DNA from: Clostridiales bacterium UBA7103
GTDB lineage: Bacteria > Bacillota > Clostridia > Oscillospirales > Oscillospiraceae
Reading direction: 5' to 3'
Length of the DNA stretch: 64,000 nt
Assembly: GCA_002493305.1 (NCBI GenBank)
Contig: DKYJ01000039.1
Location: 15,958-79,957 of the forward strand
The notes below the pieces were generated by a model. The model was not told the origin of the DNA. It saw only the letters and a program-made list of their open reading frames with translations, and did not search any database. Positions 44,341 through 52,843 of this stretch are shown in pieces; positions within the stretch are counted from its first letter, which is position 1; the number at the start of each line of letters is the position of its first letter. A program made the position numbers and the translations under genes.

Positions 44341-44437
44341 GAGCAAAAGCACTTTCCTACGGCGGCATTATCCACATCAGGTAATAAGGGTCGAAGGTAA
44401 AACCTTCCTCTCAGCCTGTAAGCACAAGCTCCCCTGT
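44341..44437 (-). ncRNA. TPP riboswitch (thi box)
   Basis: The minus strand shows the conserved CTGAGAGG, then CGACCCTTATTACCTGATGT, then GGATAATGCC and GTAGGAAAGTGC. It controls the thiW-thiM-thiE-HAD-thiD-cytX operon by thiamine pyrophosphate. Confidence 0.93.
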
Positions 44438-44501
44438 ATTTATTTCGTTGAAAATTATACACCTATTTTTTTAAAATGCAAGAGCTTCTGCAAAGAAGCG
44501 T

Positions 44502-44526
44502 CCCCCGCCGGTAAACCCGGCGGGGG
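44502..44526 (-). terminator. Terminator of the dehydratase operon
   Basis: A 9-10-bp GC stem, CCCCCGCCGG and CCGGCGGGGG, lying 15 bp beyond the last gene of the operon. Confidence 0.75.
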
Positions 44527-44540
44527 TTCTCAATCTCTGC

Positions 44541-44723
44541 TTAGATTTTTCTGTCTCTCACCTGAGAGTCATAATGCTTGTTCAGAAGCGGGCGGATAAC
44601 ATAGTAGATGAGCTTGTTCTCGCCGTTGAACATATACAGCGCGAAGGTGGCGACAAAGGCAATGAGACCGATAAGGGACACTTTACCCAGCACCTTGAAA
44701 AAAATCTTCAAAAACTTTTTCAT
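44541..44723 (-). CDS. 60-residue single-span membrane protein
   Basis: MKKFLKIFFKVLGKVSLIGL at the start leads into one hydrophobic span (residues about 13-33), followed by a basic tail with YDSQVRDRK. AAGGCAGGG precedes the ATG. It lies 18 bp after the larger dehydratase subunit and ahead of the operon terminator, so it is cotranscribed. No family recognised; it might tether or assist the dehydratase. Confidence 0.6.
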   Translation of the reverse strand: MKKFLKIFFKVLGKVSLIGLIAFVATFALYMFNGENKLIYYVIRPLLNKHYDSQVRDRKI

Positions 44724-44741
44724 GTTATACCCTGCCTTTCA

Positions 44742-46349
44742 TTAGTAGGCCTGCGCATCGTCAAACTCGACGATGGTGGGATCAAGCGGAGTCTCGTTGA
44801 GGACAACGGACATGTACTTGTTCACGCAGTTTCTCATATCCTGACGGGAGACGGTGCGCGCGTCCTCAAGGTCGTGCTCGATGAAGATGAAGTGGAAGCC
44901 CAGATCCCTGGCCTGCTCCTCAAGCAGCGCGTGTACGCCGAGCATACCCTTGCAGGCAATGTTGTCGTTGCAGAGAACCATGTCGCAGTTGAAGTTCTTG
45001 GCCCACTCCCAGACGGCGTTGACATTGTCCCAGCCGCCGACAGCGTGGTGGCGCATAACGGCCTTCTCGGAGAAGAGCGCCAGATCCTTTATGGCCTGCT
45101 CGGGATCGTCGGTGCTGATCATATTGTGACCCATGGTGGAGTCCATGTTCAGCACGATATTGATGCCCCAGCAGTTCTGAATCCAGGTGGGGAAGTCGGT
45201 ATAATACACGGCGGAGGGCCCCCACAGGAAGGCGCGGTGGCGGGTCTTGCCCTTGAAAGGCTCATACCGCTCCTCATAGGCCTTGCGCATGATCTTGATG
45301 ACCTTGCGGTCGACCTTGGTGAAGTAATGCTCCTGACCGTTGACGGAAGCCCAGGAATAGAGCCTGTACAAAGTCTCGGCAATGCCGACGAGCGCGGAGT
45401 AGGGGGTCTTAAAGATGTCCCATTTCTCAAGCTCGATGGTATTCTGCTCGTTCATCTCCTTGGCGTACTTGAAAAGCTCGTTCCAGTCGTAGGTCACGCC
45501 GTATTCCTGCTCGATAAAGGCGATGGCCTTTTTAAGCTCAGCGGTGGAATAGGGGTGCGCGCCCGGCTCATTGTGGATCATAGCCATGGTGACAGGCTGA
45601 TCGGGGATCTGCAGGCGGCGGCGCTGGAACATGGAGGTGGCCTCAGATGCATTGCAGGGCATATTTGTGGTGAGGAAGCCTCTGCCGAAAATGGGGAAGG
45701 CATCGTCAATGGCAACGCCGGTCTCAGCCGCGCAGCGGGAGCAGACATCGGCGGGCAGACCGTAAGCCTCGGCCACATCAATGTAATAAGGCTCGATATG
45801 CTGGTCAATATCGCAGATGATGAACTCAGGCAGGGTCTGGAGCGGAATGGGGATAAGATCCTTGAAGCCCTTCATGAACAGCGGGGGCAGGACCTCGTCC
45901 ATGGGAACCATCTTGTCGCTCAGCGGGCCGCCGCCAAAGCGCTCATCGTTATTGAGAACGAGAGCTATCTTCTTGGTAAGGCTCTGGACGATAGCGTGCA
46001 TATGCAGGTGCGCGATGCGCAGCTCATAGCCGCGGTAGCCCTCGAACAGGCGGTCGATAAAGCAGAAGGTGCCCAGATAGGAGCCCATCCAGCGGTACTC
46101 CCAGAAGCCCTTGAGACAGGCGACTGGGGCAGAGCCCACCATCAGCGCCATAGAGCCGAGGTTTTTAAGCCACTGGCCATAATCAAACAGGGTGTCCTTC
46201 ACACCGCGCCACTCGCGGTATTTGGCAATGCCGGTCTTGTCGTAATAACGGCTGCGCTGACCGCCCACGCCGTTCTCAGCCTGCCAAATGGGGTCGAAGC
46301 GTTCCAGCTTCTTGTCGATGGAAGCAATGAGCTTATCGGTCAATTTCAT
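44742..46349 (-). CDS. 2-hydroxyacyl-CoA dehydratase family, large subunit
   Basis: 535 residues with family features: conserved Cys positions in ADVCSRCAAETG and TNMPCNASEATS, the GGWDNVNAVWEW segment, and MVLCNDNIACKGMLGVHALL near the C-terminus. Such enzymes (HgdAB, FldBC and relatives) remove water from 2-hydroxyacyl-CoA by ketyl radical chemistry with [4Fe-4S] clusters in amino-acid fermentation. It overlaps the smaller subunit by 4 bp. The ATP-dependent activator (HgdC type) is not in the window and the substrate is not evident; the long subunit may also be a benzoyl-CoA-reductase-like relative. Confidence 0.82.
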   Translation of the reverse strand: MKLTDKLIASIDKKLERFDPIWQAENGVGGQRSRYYDKTGIAKYREWRGVKDTLFDYGQWLKNLGSMALMVGSAPVACLKGFWEYRWMGSYLGTFCFIDRLFEGYRGYELRIAHLHMHAIVQSLTKKIALVLNNDERFGGGPLSDKMVPMDEVLPPLFMKGFKDLIPIPLQTLPEFIICDIDQHIEPYYIDVAEAYGLPADVCSRCAAETGVAIDDAFPIFGRGFLTTNMPCNASEATSMFQRRRLQIPDQPVTMAMIHNEPGAHPYSTAELKKAIAFIEQEYGVTYDWNELFKYAKEMNEQNTIELEKWDIFKTPYSALVGIAETLYRLYSWASVNGQEHYFTKVDRKVIKIMRKAYEERYEPFKGKTRHRAFLWGPSAVYYTDFPTWIQNCWGINIVLNMDSTMGHNMISTDDPEQAIKDLALFSEKAVMRHHAVGGWDNVNAVWEWAKNFNCDMVLCNDNIACKGMLGVHALLEEQARDLGFHFIFIEHDLEDARTVSRQDMRNCVNKYMSVVLNETPLDPTIVEFDDAQAY

Positions 46350-47542
46350 TTCACTTTACCCCCCTGAATGTTCTTGATCTCCAGAGACTCAATGAAAGCC
46401 TGGAAACGGGTACGGAGCTGGCCGACCGCACCGAGGGCATATTCCTTTTCGATGGTGCAGCAGGGGATATTCAGCTCGTTGACAAATATGTAGGACGCCA
46501 GCACCTTCTCATAGCTCCAGAACTCGCAGAACTTCATGTTCTCATAAATAACGCCGTCCGCCTTGTACTCGTCCACCAGACGCTTCGTCTCACTGTGGCG
46601 CTGGTCGATCTTCATGCCGTCCATGAAGCGGGCGCACTGATTCCAGTGCAGGTAATGGCGGCAGATAGCGTCAAAGGCCGTCTCATTGGGCTTTATCTCG
46701 ATCTCTTCTCTGCTGGGGAGGCTTCCGAAGCAGTAGCGGTCTGCAACGACCATTGCTCCGCAGGTCTCGATGAGCTTTGTAAACTCGGGATCGTCGATTT
46801 CGGAACCTACGAGAGCAACTCTCGCGCGGAAGGGGAACTTCTCTTCCGGCTCGCGGGTCCTGATTTCCTCCAAAGTCTCTTTCAGGTAGGGCAGAATGAG
46901 ATAGTGGGGGCACACCTGACTTACCAGCTGGATCACATGGAACTCATAGCCGGTGATGGGGGGATTGTCAAGCTTGCGGAAGTCACCTATCTCGGTGATG
47001 ATGCGGCAGAGCTCATTGTGCTGCTCGACCGCTGTGCGCATGGCCTCCTCAGAGACATCAACGCCCAGCTTATCCCGCAGCGGCTCCACGACCTTCAGCA
47101 TAAGCTGAGCCTTATAGTAATCAAGGCCGATACGGTCACCCTGGATGGGCGGGTCGATCTGAGTGACAAAGAACTTGTCATTTTTGACAATGCCGTCAAC
47201 CAGGAAGAAATGCTCCTCCATACGCTCCATGGCGGCGCAGCTCTCCGCGCCGAACAGAGCCTCAAGATAGTTGTATCCGCCCTCGATGCCGCGCTCAAGA
47301 ATAGAACGGACATAGGGACAGACGCGGTTGGTCATGTAGTAGTTTGCCACATCCGTAGAATTGCAGCGGGGCGCGCGCAGACGGCTGGAGAAGCAGCCGG
47401 GCAGGTTGAGCAGAACCTCGGGAATATAAAAGCAGTTATACCCCAAGGCGTGCTTGCCTTCCGCCACTGCCTTGTCGACCAGCTCATTCTGGGCGTCCTG
47501 AAGCAGATTCTCGAAATAGATCAGATGCTTTAGATCTTTCAA
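46346..47542 (-). CDS. 2-hydroxyacyl-CoA dehydratase family, second subunit
   Basis: 398 residues from TTG 47542, with AGAGGTG six bases upstream; in-frame ATGs further 5' have no site. The HgdB-type pattern includes CFSSRLRAPRCNSTDVANYY near residue 45 with two conserved Cys, MERMEEHFFLVDG, RVALVGSEIDDPEF, and MKFCEFWSYEK with another cluster Cys. First gene of a three-gene operon; about 280 bp of upstream DNA separates it from the divergent P-loop gene. Confidence 0.82.
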   Translation of the reverse strand: MKDLKHLIYFENLLQDAQNELVDKAVAEGKHALGYNCFYIPEVLLNLPGCFSSRLRAPRCNSTDVANYYMTNRVCPYVRSILERGIEGGYNYLEALFGAESCAAMERMEEHFFLVDGIVKNDKFFVTQIDPPIQGDRIGLDYYKAQLMLKVVEPLRDKLGVDVSEEAMRTAVEQHNELCRIITEIGDFRKLDNPPITGYEFHVIQLVSQVCPHYLILPYLKETLEEIRTREPEEKFPFRARVALVGSEIDDPEFTKLIETCGAMVVADRYCFGSLPSREEIEIKPNETAFDAICRHYLHWNQCARFMDGMKIDQRHSETKRLVDEYKADGVIYENMKFCEFWSYEKVLASYIFVNELNIPCCTIEKEYALGAVGQLRTRFQAFIESLEIKNIQGGKVK

Positions 47543-47837
47543 GCAATACACCTCTTTACAAATCATTTTCTGCCCGCTGGGAAACATCGGGCAGACGCCG
47601 GAACTATACTCGATAAAATATTATCACACCTCGTTCTCACATTCAAGCGTCAATTTGTTCAATGTGTCAAAAAACCGAGGATATTTTTGGCTTTGCTTTA
47701 CTGCACACTGCCGTGAAAGAGCAGATTTTACTTTTTATACACAACTGACTATTGCACCTTCACAAAAAAAATGTTAATCTGTACGCAAGGATACCCAAGG
47801 GTGTCTGCTGCAAAAATACAAAAGGAGTGTGGTCTAT

Positions 47838-48251
47838 TTGGTAAAGATCATCATGGGGCTCAAGGGCTCCGGCAAGACCAAGCGCCTGGTGGACATGGTC
47901 CGCGACGCTGTCAATCAGGAAACCGGCGATGTGGTATGCATCGAGAAGGAGCGCAAGCTCACTTTTGATATCCCGTATCAGGCCCGCCTTATTGAGGCCG
48001 GGACTTACGATGTAGGCAGTTATGAATTTCTCAAGGGTCTTATTTGCGGCGTCCATGCCGGAAATTATGACATTACCCACTTCTTTATTGATAATTTCTA
48101 CAAGCTCGTAAATGACACTTCTCCCGAGGAGCTCAGCGCTTTCATCGCATGGCTCTCCAAGTTTGCGGAGGAGGAGAAGATAGATTTTGTTATCAGCATC
48201 TCCGCTGATGTTTCCACCGCGCCTGAGAGCGTTAAGAAGTATCTGATATAA
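47838..48251 (+). CDS. Small P-loop ATP-binding protein
   Basis: 138 residues from TTG 47838, ten bases after AAAGGAG; an earlier GTG overlaps that site. It starts with a P-loop, IIMGLKGSGKTKRLVDMV, and contains HFFIDNFYKLV and FVISISADV, which fit Walker B and sensor strands. Length and pattern match an uncharacterised Clostridia family. It lies upstream of a strong terminator. Confidence 0.7.
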   Translation: MVKIIMGLKGSGKTKRLVDMVRDAVNQETGDVVCIEKERKLTFDIPYQARLIEAGTYDVGSYEFLKGLICGVHAGNYDITHFFIDNFYKLVNDTSPEELSAFIAWLSKFAEEEKIDFVISISADVSTAPESVKKYLI

Positions 48252-48262
48252 GCAGGCTTGAA

Positions 48263-48290
48263 GCCCCGCCAACCGGCGGGGCCTTTGCTT
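48263..48290 (+). terminator. Terminator of the P-loop gene
   Basis: GCCCCGCC and GGCGGGGC with loop AACC, then CTTTGCTTGT. It is followed by a second hairpin, TTGTCAAAAAA with TTTTTTGACAA (48289-48323). Confidence 0.8.
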
Positions 48291-48323
48291 GTCAAAAAAT
48301 CCTTGCAGGACTTTTTTGACAAG

Positions 48324-48493
48324 CTGAGCGTCACCAGATCTGTCTTATGTGAGCAGCTCAGCTACTACATAAAATCTCGATAATACCGGCGTTTGAGCTG
48401 CAACTCATTTTAATTCGAGGCGGGCCTTGCCCCCTCGAGCACCCCCGCTGCTCTGTTGTCGTTCATTGGCAGTATAGTTTTTTTGACAGTCTC
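48324..48493. other. Gene-less stretch between two like terminators
   Basis: 170 bp without a convincing gene. It is bounded on both sides by near-identical plus-strand terminators and contains a CTCGAGG-type short inverted repeat and a final TTTTTTTGACAG. It could encode a small plus-strand RNA; no promoter is clear. Confidence 0.3.
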
Positions 48494-48525
48494 AAGCCCC
48501 GCCGACCGGCGGGGCTTTTGCTTTT
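48494..48525 (+). terminator. Second copy of the GC-stem terminator
   Basis: AAGCCCCGCC and GGCGGGGCTT with loop GACC, then TTGCTTTTTT on the plus strand. It nearly abuts the convergent rqcP stop, so it blocks transcription into rqcP. Confidence 0.8.
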
Positions 48526-48768
48526 TTACTCTATTTCCTTATACATGGCCGGGGCGGAGGCTTTGTTGGCGTTCTCGTTTATCTCCGTGACCTCCACCCT
48601 CAGGCTGCGGGTGCCGAAGGCGATCTCTATAATATCGCCTACCTTCACCTGATAGCTGGCCTTTACCTGCCTGCCGTTAACGCTGACGCGCTCCTTGTCG
48701 CAGGCCTCGTTTGCGATGGTGCGCCGCTTAATGAGGCGGGACACCTTTAAGTATTTATCAAGACGCAT
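48526..48768 (-). CDS. rqcP: RqcP-like S4-domain RNA-binding protein
   Basis: 80 residues from the ATG of MRLDKYLKVSRLIKRRTIAN, the classical S4 start; an in-frame ATG eight codons upstream is less likely. RVSVNGRQVKASYQVKVGD completes the S4 fold. RqcP works in ribosome quality control at stalled 50S subunits. Its nearness to HU and a SpoVB-like gene matches the common Firmicutes order around spoVT and yabO; the usual mazG gene is absent here. Confidence 0.85.
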   Translation of the reverse strand: MRLDKYLKVSRLIKRRTIANEACDKERVSVNGRQVKASYQVKVGDIIEIAFGTRSLRVEVTEINENANKASAPAMYKEIE

Positions 48769-48985
48769 AACGTCAGACGAAGCAGACTCCATTCCGCTGC
48801 GTCAAACGAAAGCAATTTCATTCCGTTTCCCGCTTAGAGCGGAAAACTGCATATCCATTGCTTCCGTTTTCCTTTCAAAATTGAACCCGCTTCGCTGGGC
48901 TTCAATTTTGTTGGTACGCCTGAGGGCGGGATGGGGTTAGTGCAAGCGGTAGTCTGCTCTTTTCCTTTCTAAAATCTATAGCAAA

Positions 48986-49010
48986 CAGCGCGCCGCACTG
49001 CGGCGCGCTG
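48986..49010 (-). terminator. Terminator of the HU gene
   Basis: CAGCGCGCCGCA and TGCGGCGCGCTG form a long GC stem about 10 bp past the HU stop. A further hairpin, CAAAATTGAA with TTCAATTTTG, lies at 48876-48910 before rqcP. Confidence 0.7.
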
Positions 49011-49020
49011 TCAGCATTTT

Positions 49021-49296
49021 TTACTTCGCAACGGCGTCCTTCAGGGCCTTACCGACCTTGAAAGAGGCAACGCGGGTAGCTGCGATCTGGATCTCCTTGC
49101 CGGTCTTAGGGTCGCGGCCGGTGCGGGCGGCGCGCTCCTTGACATCAAATGCGCCGAAGCCGACAAGCTGAACCTTGTCACCGTTGACAAGGGACTCGGT
49201 GATAGCGTCAAACACTGCGTTGACAGCCTTCTCGCTGTCCTTTCTGGAAAGCTCTGCCTTGGCGGCAACAGCGTTTATGAGTTCTGCCTTATTCAT
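49021..49296 (-). CDS. hup: HU-family nucleoid protein
   Basis: 91 residues from ATG 49296 (AAAAGGAGA upstream). Canonical [22 protein letters not shown], then [20 protein letters not shown] and the NPKTG-like [16 protein letters not shown]-binding arm. It bends and compacts DNA non-specifically. Single gene with its own terminator. Confidence 0.95.
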   Translation of the reverse strand: MNKAELINAVAAKAELSRKDSEKAVNAVFDAITESLVNGDKVQLVGFGAFDVKERAARTGRDPKTGKEIQIAATRVASFKVGKALKDAVAK

Positions 49297-49478
49297 CTGT
49301 ATTTCTCCTTTTAATATATAATGCGGCACGGAGCCATTTTTTATGAGTTTTCCCCAAAACGGGCGGAAATACTCATTTTTTTCGCGCGCCGCAGTTTTGC
49401 AAGCGCAACGCGATTAATTTACCACATATTACTGCGTTTAGCAAGTATATTTTTGCCAAAACAGCAGCTTTTCCGCGT

Positions 49479-51083
49479 TCAATTCATATGCAGCAGCTTT
49501 GCGAGCTTCTTTCCTCCGGGAATAAGCTCCATGTCGTTTGCGGTTATGGCTCGGCTGCTTATGGCGGCGACCATATACACCACCACCGCGACGCCCATGG
49601 CCAGCACCAGACACAGCAGCAGCTCAAAGCGCCCCACATCACCGATAAGCTTGGAGGCCAGCCCGTACACTGCCCAGGCGCAAGCACCCATTATAATACT
49701 GCACAGCATGGGCTTGCCGCAGATAGTACCGAGGCGGGGATTCTTATCCAGAACCTTGCACATGAACACGAAGTTCATTACCGCCATGACGACATAGCTC
49801 ACAAGTGTGCCGATAGGCGCGCCGTAGATGTTGATGTCGGGATTTGCGACCAGAAACCAGTTAATGACGATCTTCACAACGCCGCCGGTTATCAGCGTGT
49901 ACATAGGCAGCAGCTCCTTGCCAAAGGCCTGAAGCACCGCGTTTTCCATCAGCACCAGGCACACGAAGAAGGACGCCGCGCCCATTATCGCCAGCAGCAC
50001 CGGGCCGGAGGCATGGCTCGTGGGATAGATGATGCGCATGATCGGCGCGGACAGCACCGCAAGCCCCACGCCCATAGGCATGGACAGCACAGAGACTATG
50101 CGCATGGAGTCCTCTGAGATCTTCGTCGCGCCGTCATTCTCTCCGCGAACCATCGCCGCGGCGATGGCGGGCACGACAGATATGGTCATCGGCGTGATTA
50201 TAGCAGCGGGGAGGTTAAAAATCGTCTGCGCCTTGCCGTACACGCCGTAGAGGGTCTGGGCGCTCTCTAAGCTGTAACCAGCCGCACTCTGAAGCCGCCC
50301 CATGCAGAGGCTCGAATCCACAAGGTTCAAAAGCGCCAGCGCGCTTGAGCCGAGGGCAATCGGTATGCCGATACGCAGGAGCCTGCGCAGGATATGTCTG
50401 CTGCTGTCAGGCACATCGTCCGCCGTGGAATCATCCTTATAATTGCGTTTTTTGTACGCCCACATATATATCAGTGCCGCGAGGGAGCCGGTGGTCACGC
50501 CCGCTATCGCCCCGGCAGAGCCCATGGCCTTGCCAAGACCCATGCTCATGGCGATATAGGCCAGCACAAGGCCCACGACGACCTTTACCAGTACCTCAAG
50601 CACCTGCCCCACCGTAGTGGGGATCATGTTGCCGCAGCCCTGACAGTATCCCCGGTAGGCCGACACGAGGCACACCAGCAGCACCGCAGGAGCCATGGCG
50701 CGGATGCTCATGGCGGTAGGCGGGTTGTGGAGGATGGCCGTTGCCATCCATTCAGGCAGCAGCAGCATTATCGCCGTGCAGAAAAGGCCGATCCAGAAAA
50801 ACAGCCTCCACGCGACCGTGAAGGTTCTGCGCACCTGCATGGGCCGCCCCTCGGCGTTGGCCTCGGATATGAGCCGGGAGAGGGCTATGGGCAGGCCTGC
50901 CGTCGCCAGAGATAAAAACACATTGTAGATGTTGTAGGTCGCCAAGAACATGGAATATCCGTCGTCACCGATGATATTCCCTATGGGCATTTTGTAGAGG
51001 AAGCCCAATATCTTCATTATGACAACGCCCACGGCGAGTATCGCCGCGCCGTGCAGATAATTCTGGCTTTTACTCTCCGACAT
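49479..51083 (-). CDS. SpoVB-like MOP-superfamily flippase
   Basis: 534 residues with about 14 membrane segments, starting AAILAVGVVIMKILGFLYKM and continuing NIIGDDGYSMFLATYNIYNV, the pattern of stage V sporulation protein B and related lipid II/polysaccharide exporters (MviN/MATE-like). In spore formers this group moves cell-wall precursors across the membrane for cortex or vegetative peptidoglycan. Context with HU and RqcP agrees with the usual neighbourhood. Whether it is SpoVB itself or the paralogue YtgP/MurJ type cannot be settled. Confidence 0.8.
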   Translation of the reverse strand: MSESKSQNYLHGAAILAVGVVIMKILGFLYKMPIGNIIGDDGYSMFLATYNIYNVFLSLATAGLPIALSRLISEANAEGRPMQVRRTFTVAWRLFFWIGLFCTAIMLLLPEWMATAILHNPPTAMSIRAMAPAVLLVCLVSAYRGYCQGCGNMIPTTVGQVLEVLVKVVVGLVLAYIAMSMGLGKAMGSAGAIAGVTTGSLAALIYMWAYKKRNYKDDSTADDVPDSSRHILRRLLRIGIPIALGSSALALLNLVDSSLCMGRLQSAAGYSLESAQTLYGVYGKAQTIFNLPAAIITPMTISVVPAIAAAMVRGENDGATKISEDSMRIVSVLSMPMGVGLAVLSAPIMRIIYPTSHASGPVLLAIMGAASFFVCLVLMENAVLQAFGKELLPMYTLITGGVVKIVINWFLVANPDINIYGAPIGTLVSYVVMAVMNFVFMCKVLDKNPRLGTICGKPMLCSIIMGACAWAVYGLASKLIGDVGRFELLLCLVLAMGVAVVVYMVAAISSRAITANDMELIPGGKKLAKLLHMN

Positions 51084-51182
51084 TGAACTCCTCCTTCATT
51101 GTTAGTCATCTAAATATACGCCCGCGCAGGTAAAAATACAAGCGTTTTTGGCGGACGGGCGATAAAATTCAAAATATACGCC

Positions 51183-51240
51183 GCGCCCTACTTGCTGCCC
51201 CCTTGAGGGGCTGCGCCCGCAGGGGACGCCAAGATTAGAC
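51183..51240. repeat. Interspersed repeat, short copy
   Basis: It shares GCGCCCTACTTGCTGCCCCC and TTGAGGGG at one end and GACGCCAAGATTAGA at the other with the longer copy at 58451-58608. Non-coding, in the 200-bp gap upstream of the flippase and downstream of the oxidoreductase. Confidence 0.6.
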
Positions 51241-51312
51241 AGCACAAATCTGCGGCCAATTATTCATTATTCATTCATACTAATGAACGCTCGAAATCGT
51301 GCCTCGTCCGTC

Positions 51313-52680
51313 TCACTGCCCCAGTATCTTCCGCGCGACATACACGCCGCTGGCGGAGGCGTGGGACAGGGAGTGGGTCACACCGGAGCAGTCGCCGATG
51401 ACATAGAGGCCCTTGCTCTTGGTCTCAAGATTGTTGTCGATCTCCACTTCCATGTTGTAGAACTTCACCTCGACGCCGTAAAGCAGGGTATCGTCGTTGG
51501 CGGTGCCGGGGGCGATCTTATCAAGGGCATAGATCATCTCGATAATGCCGTCAAGGATGCGCTTGGGTATAACAAGGCTCAGGTCGCCGGGGGTGGCGGC
51601 CAGCGTGGGTGTCACAAAGCTCTCTTGAATACGCCTCTCTGTGCTGCGCCGGCCGCGCACCAGATCGCCGAAGCGCTGGACGATAACGCCGCCGCCGAGC
51701 ATATTGGAAAGGCGGGCGATGCTCTCGCCGTAGCCGTTGGAATCCTTGAACGGCTCGGAGAAATGCTTGCTGACGAGCAGGGCGAAGTTTGTGTTTTCGG
51801 TGTGCTTGGCGGGATCTTCATAGCTGTGGCCGTTGACGGTGACGATGCCGTTGGTGTTCTCGTTGACCACAACGCCGCGGGGGTTCATGCAGAAGGTGCG
51901 CACCATATCCTCAAACTTCTCCGTGCGATAGACGATCTTGCTCTCGTAAAGCTCGTCGGTCAGGTGGGAGAACACCTCCGCCGGCAGCTCCACGCGCACG
52001 CCGATGTCCACGCGGTTGGACTTGGTGGGTATATCCAGCCCCTCGCACACGCCCTCCATCCACTTGCTGCCGCTTCTTCCCACGGAGATGACGCAGTTTT
52101 TGCAGGTGTAGGTCTTCTCGCCGCAGTTGACCTTATAGCCGCCCTCGGTGCGCTCCACCGTACTGACAGCGGTGTTGAAGAAAAAGTCAACCTTGTCCTT
52201 AAGCTCGTCATATATGTTGCCGAGAACGATATAATTTATGTCCGTCCCCAGATGACGAACCTGCGCGTCGAGCAGATGCAGGCCGTTTTCAAGGCAGGTG
52301 CGCTTTATCTTTGTGTTGGCGGTGGAATAGAGCTTTGTGCCCTCGCCGCCGTGGCTGAGGTTTATCTCGTCCACATAGCGCATGAGGTCAATGGCCTCCT
52401 GCTTGCCCACATACTCATAGAGCGTGCCGCCGAACTGGTTTGTGATGTTGTACTTCCCGTCGGAAAACGCGCCCGCGCCGCCAAAGCCGCTCATGATATT
52501 GCACACGGGGCACTTGATGCAGGACTTGACCTTTTTTCCGTCTATGGGGCACTTTCTCTGGTCAAGAGCCTTGCCCAGCTCGAACACGGCGACCTTCAGC
52601 CCTTTGTTCCCCCCGGTAAGCTCATAGGCGGTGAATATGCCGCCGGGGCCTGCGCCCACTATAATTACATCATAATCCAT
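51313..52680 (-). CDS. FAD-dependent oxidoreductase
   Basis: 455 residues with an N-terminal Rossmann FAD motif VIIVGAGPGGIFTAYEL at 5-21 and a C-terminal FAD block GLYVIGDCSGVTHSL. Two Cys pairs in KVKSCIKCPVCNIMSGFGG at about 50-68 are characteristic of this Clostridia group of NAD(P)/FAD-dependent dehydrogenases. The substrate is unknown. A hairpin leader precedes it. Confidence 0.8.
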   Translation of the reverse strand: MDYDVIIVGAGPGGIFTAYELTGGNKGLKVAVFELGKALDQRKCPIDGKKVKSCIKCPVCNIMSGFGGAGAFSDGKYNITNQFGGTLYEYVGKQEAIDLMRYVDEINLSHGGEGTKLYSTANTKIKRTCLENGLHLLDAQVRHLGTDINYIVLGNIYDELKDKVDFFFNTAVSTVERTEGGYKVNCGEKTYTCKNCVISVGRSGSKWMEGVCEGLDIPTKSNRVDIGVRVELPAEVFSHLTDELYESKIVYRTEKFEDMVRTFCMNPRGVVVNENTNGIVTVNGHSYEDPAKHTENTNFALLVSKHFSEPFKDSNGYGESIARLSNMLGGGVIVQRFGDLVRGRRSTERRIQESFVTPTLAATPGDLSLVIPKRILDGIIEMIYALDKIAPGTANDDTLLYGVEVKFYNMEVEIDNNLETKSKGLYVIGDCSGVTHSLSHASASGVYVARKILGQ

Positions 52681-52704
52681 GCTGTTCTTCCTTTCAAAGA
52701 AAAT

Positions 52705-52742
52705 GCCTGCCGGTCGATCCTTTGGGAATCCACGGGCAGGCC
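52705..52742 (-). promoter_or_regulatory. Leader hairpin of the oxidoreductase gene
   Basis: On the minus strand GCCTGCC pairs with GGCAGGC and is followed by ATTTTCTTT, 25 bp before the oxidoreductase ATG. It looks like an attenuator or a terminator placed in the leader. Confidence 0.4.
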
Positions 52743-52802
52743 CTTATAATATCCTTGATTAAATCTAACATACCCCGTCTTCCGTGTCAAGTGAACAGAC
52801 TG

Positions 52803-52843
52803 TAAAAAACGCCCGGGATCGGTCAACTTGACCCCGGGTGTTT
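52803..52843 (-). terminator. Terminator of the IclR gene
   Basis: A stem of ACCCGGGGTCAA with TTGACCGATCCCGGGC (imperfect), then GTTTTTTAC on the minus strand, directly after the iclR stop. Confidence 0.8.

Noticed and set aside
44574..46367. A 597-codon plus-strand open frame opposite the dehydratase subunit
   Set aside because: It lies antisense to a clear conserved enzyme, reads as Leu/Val/Gly-rich low-information protein, and owes its length to GC-rich codon bias.
47829..47837. GTG 47829 as start of the P-loop protein
   Set aside because: Only one base separates it from AAAGGAG, too close for initiation; TTG 47838 has proper spacing.
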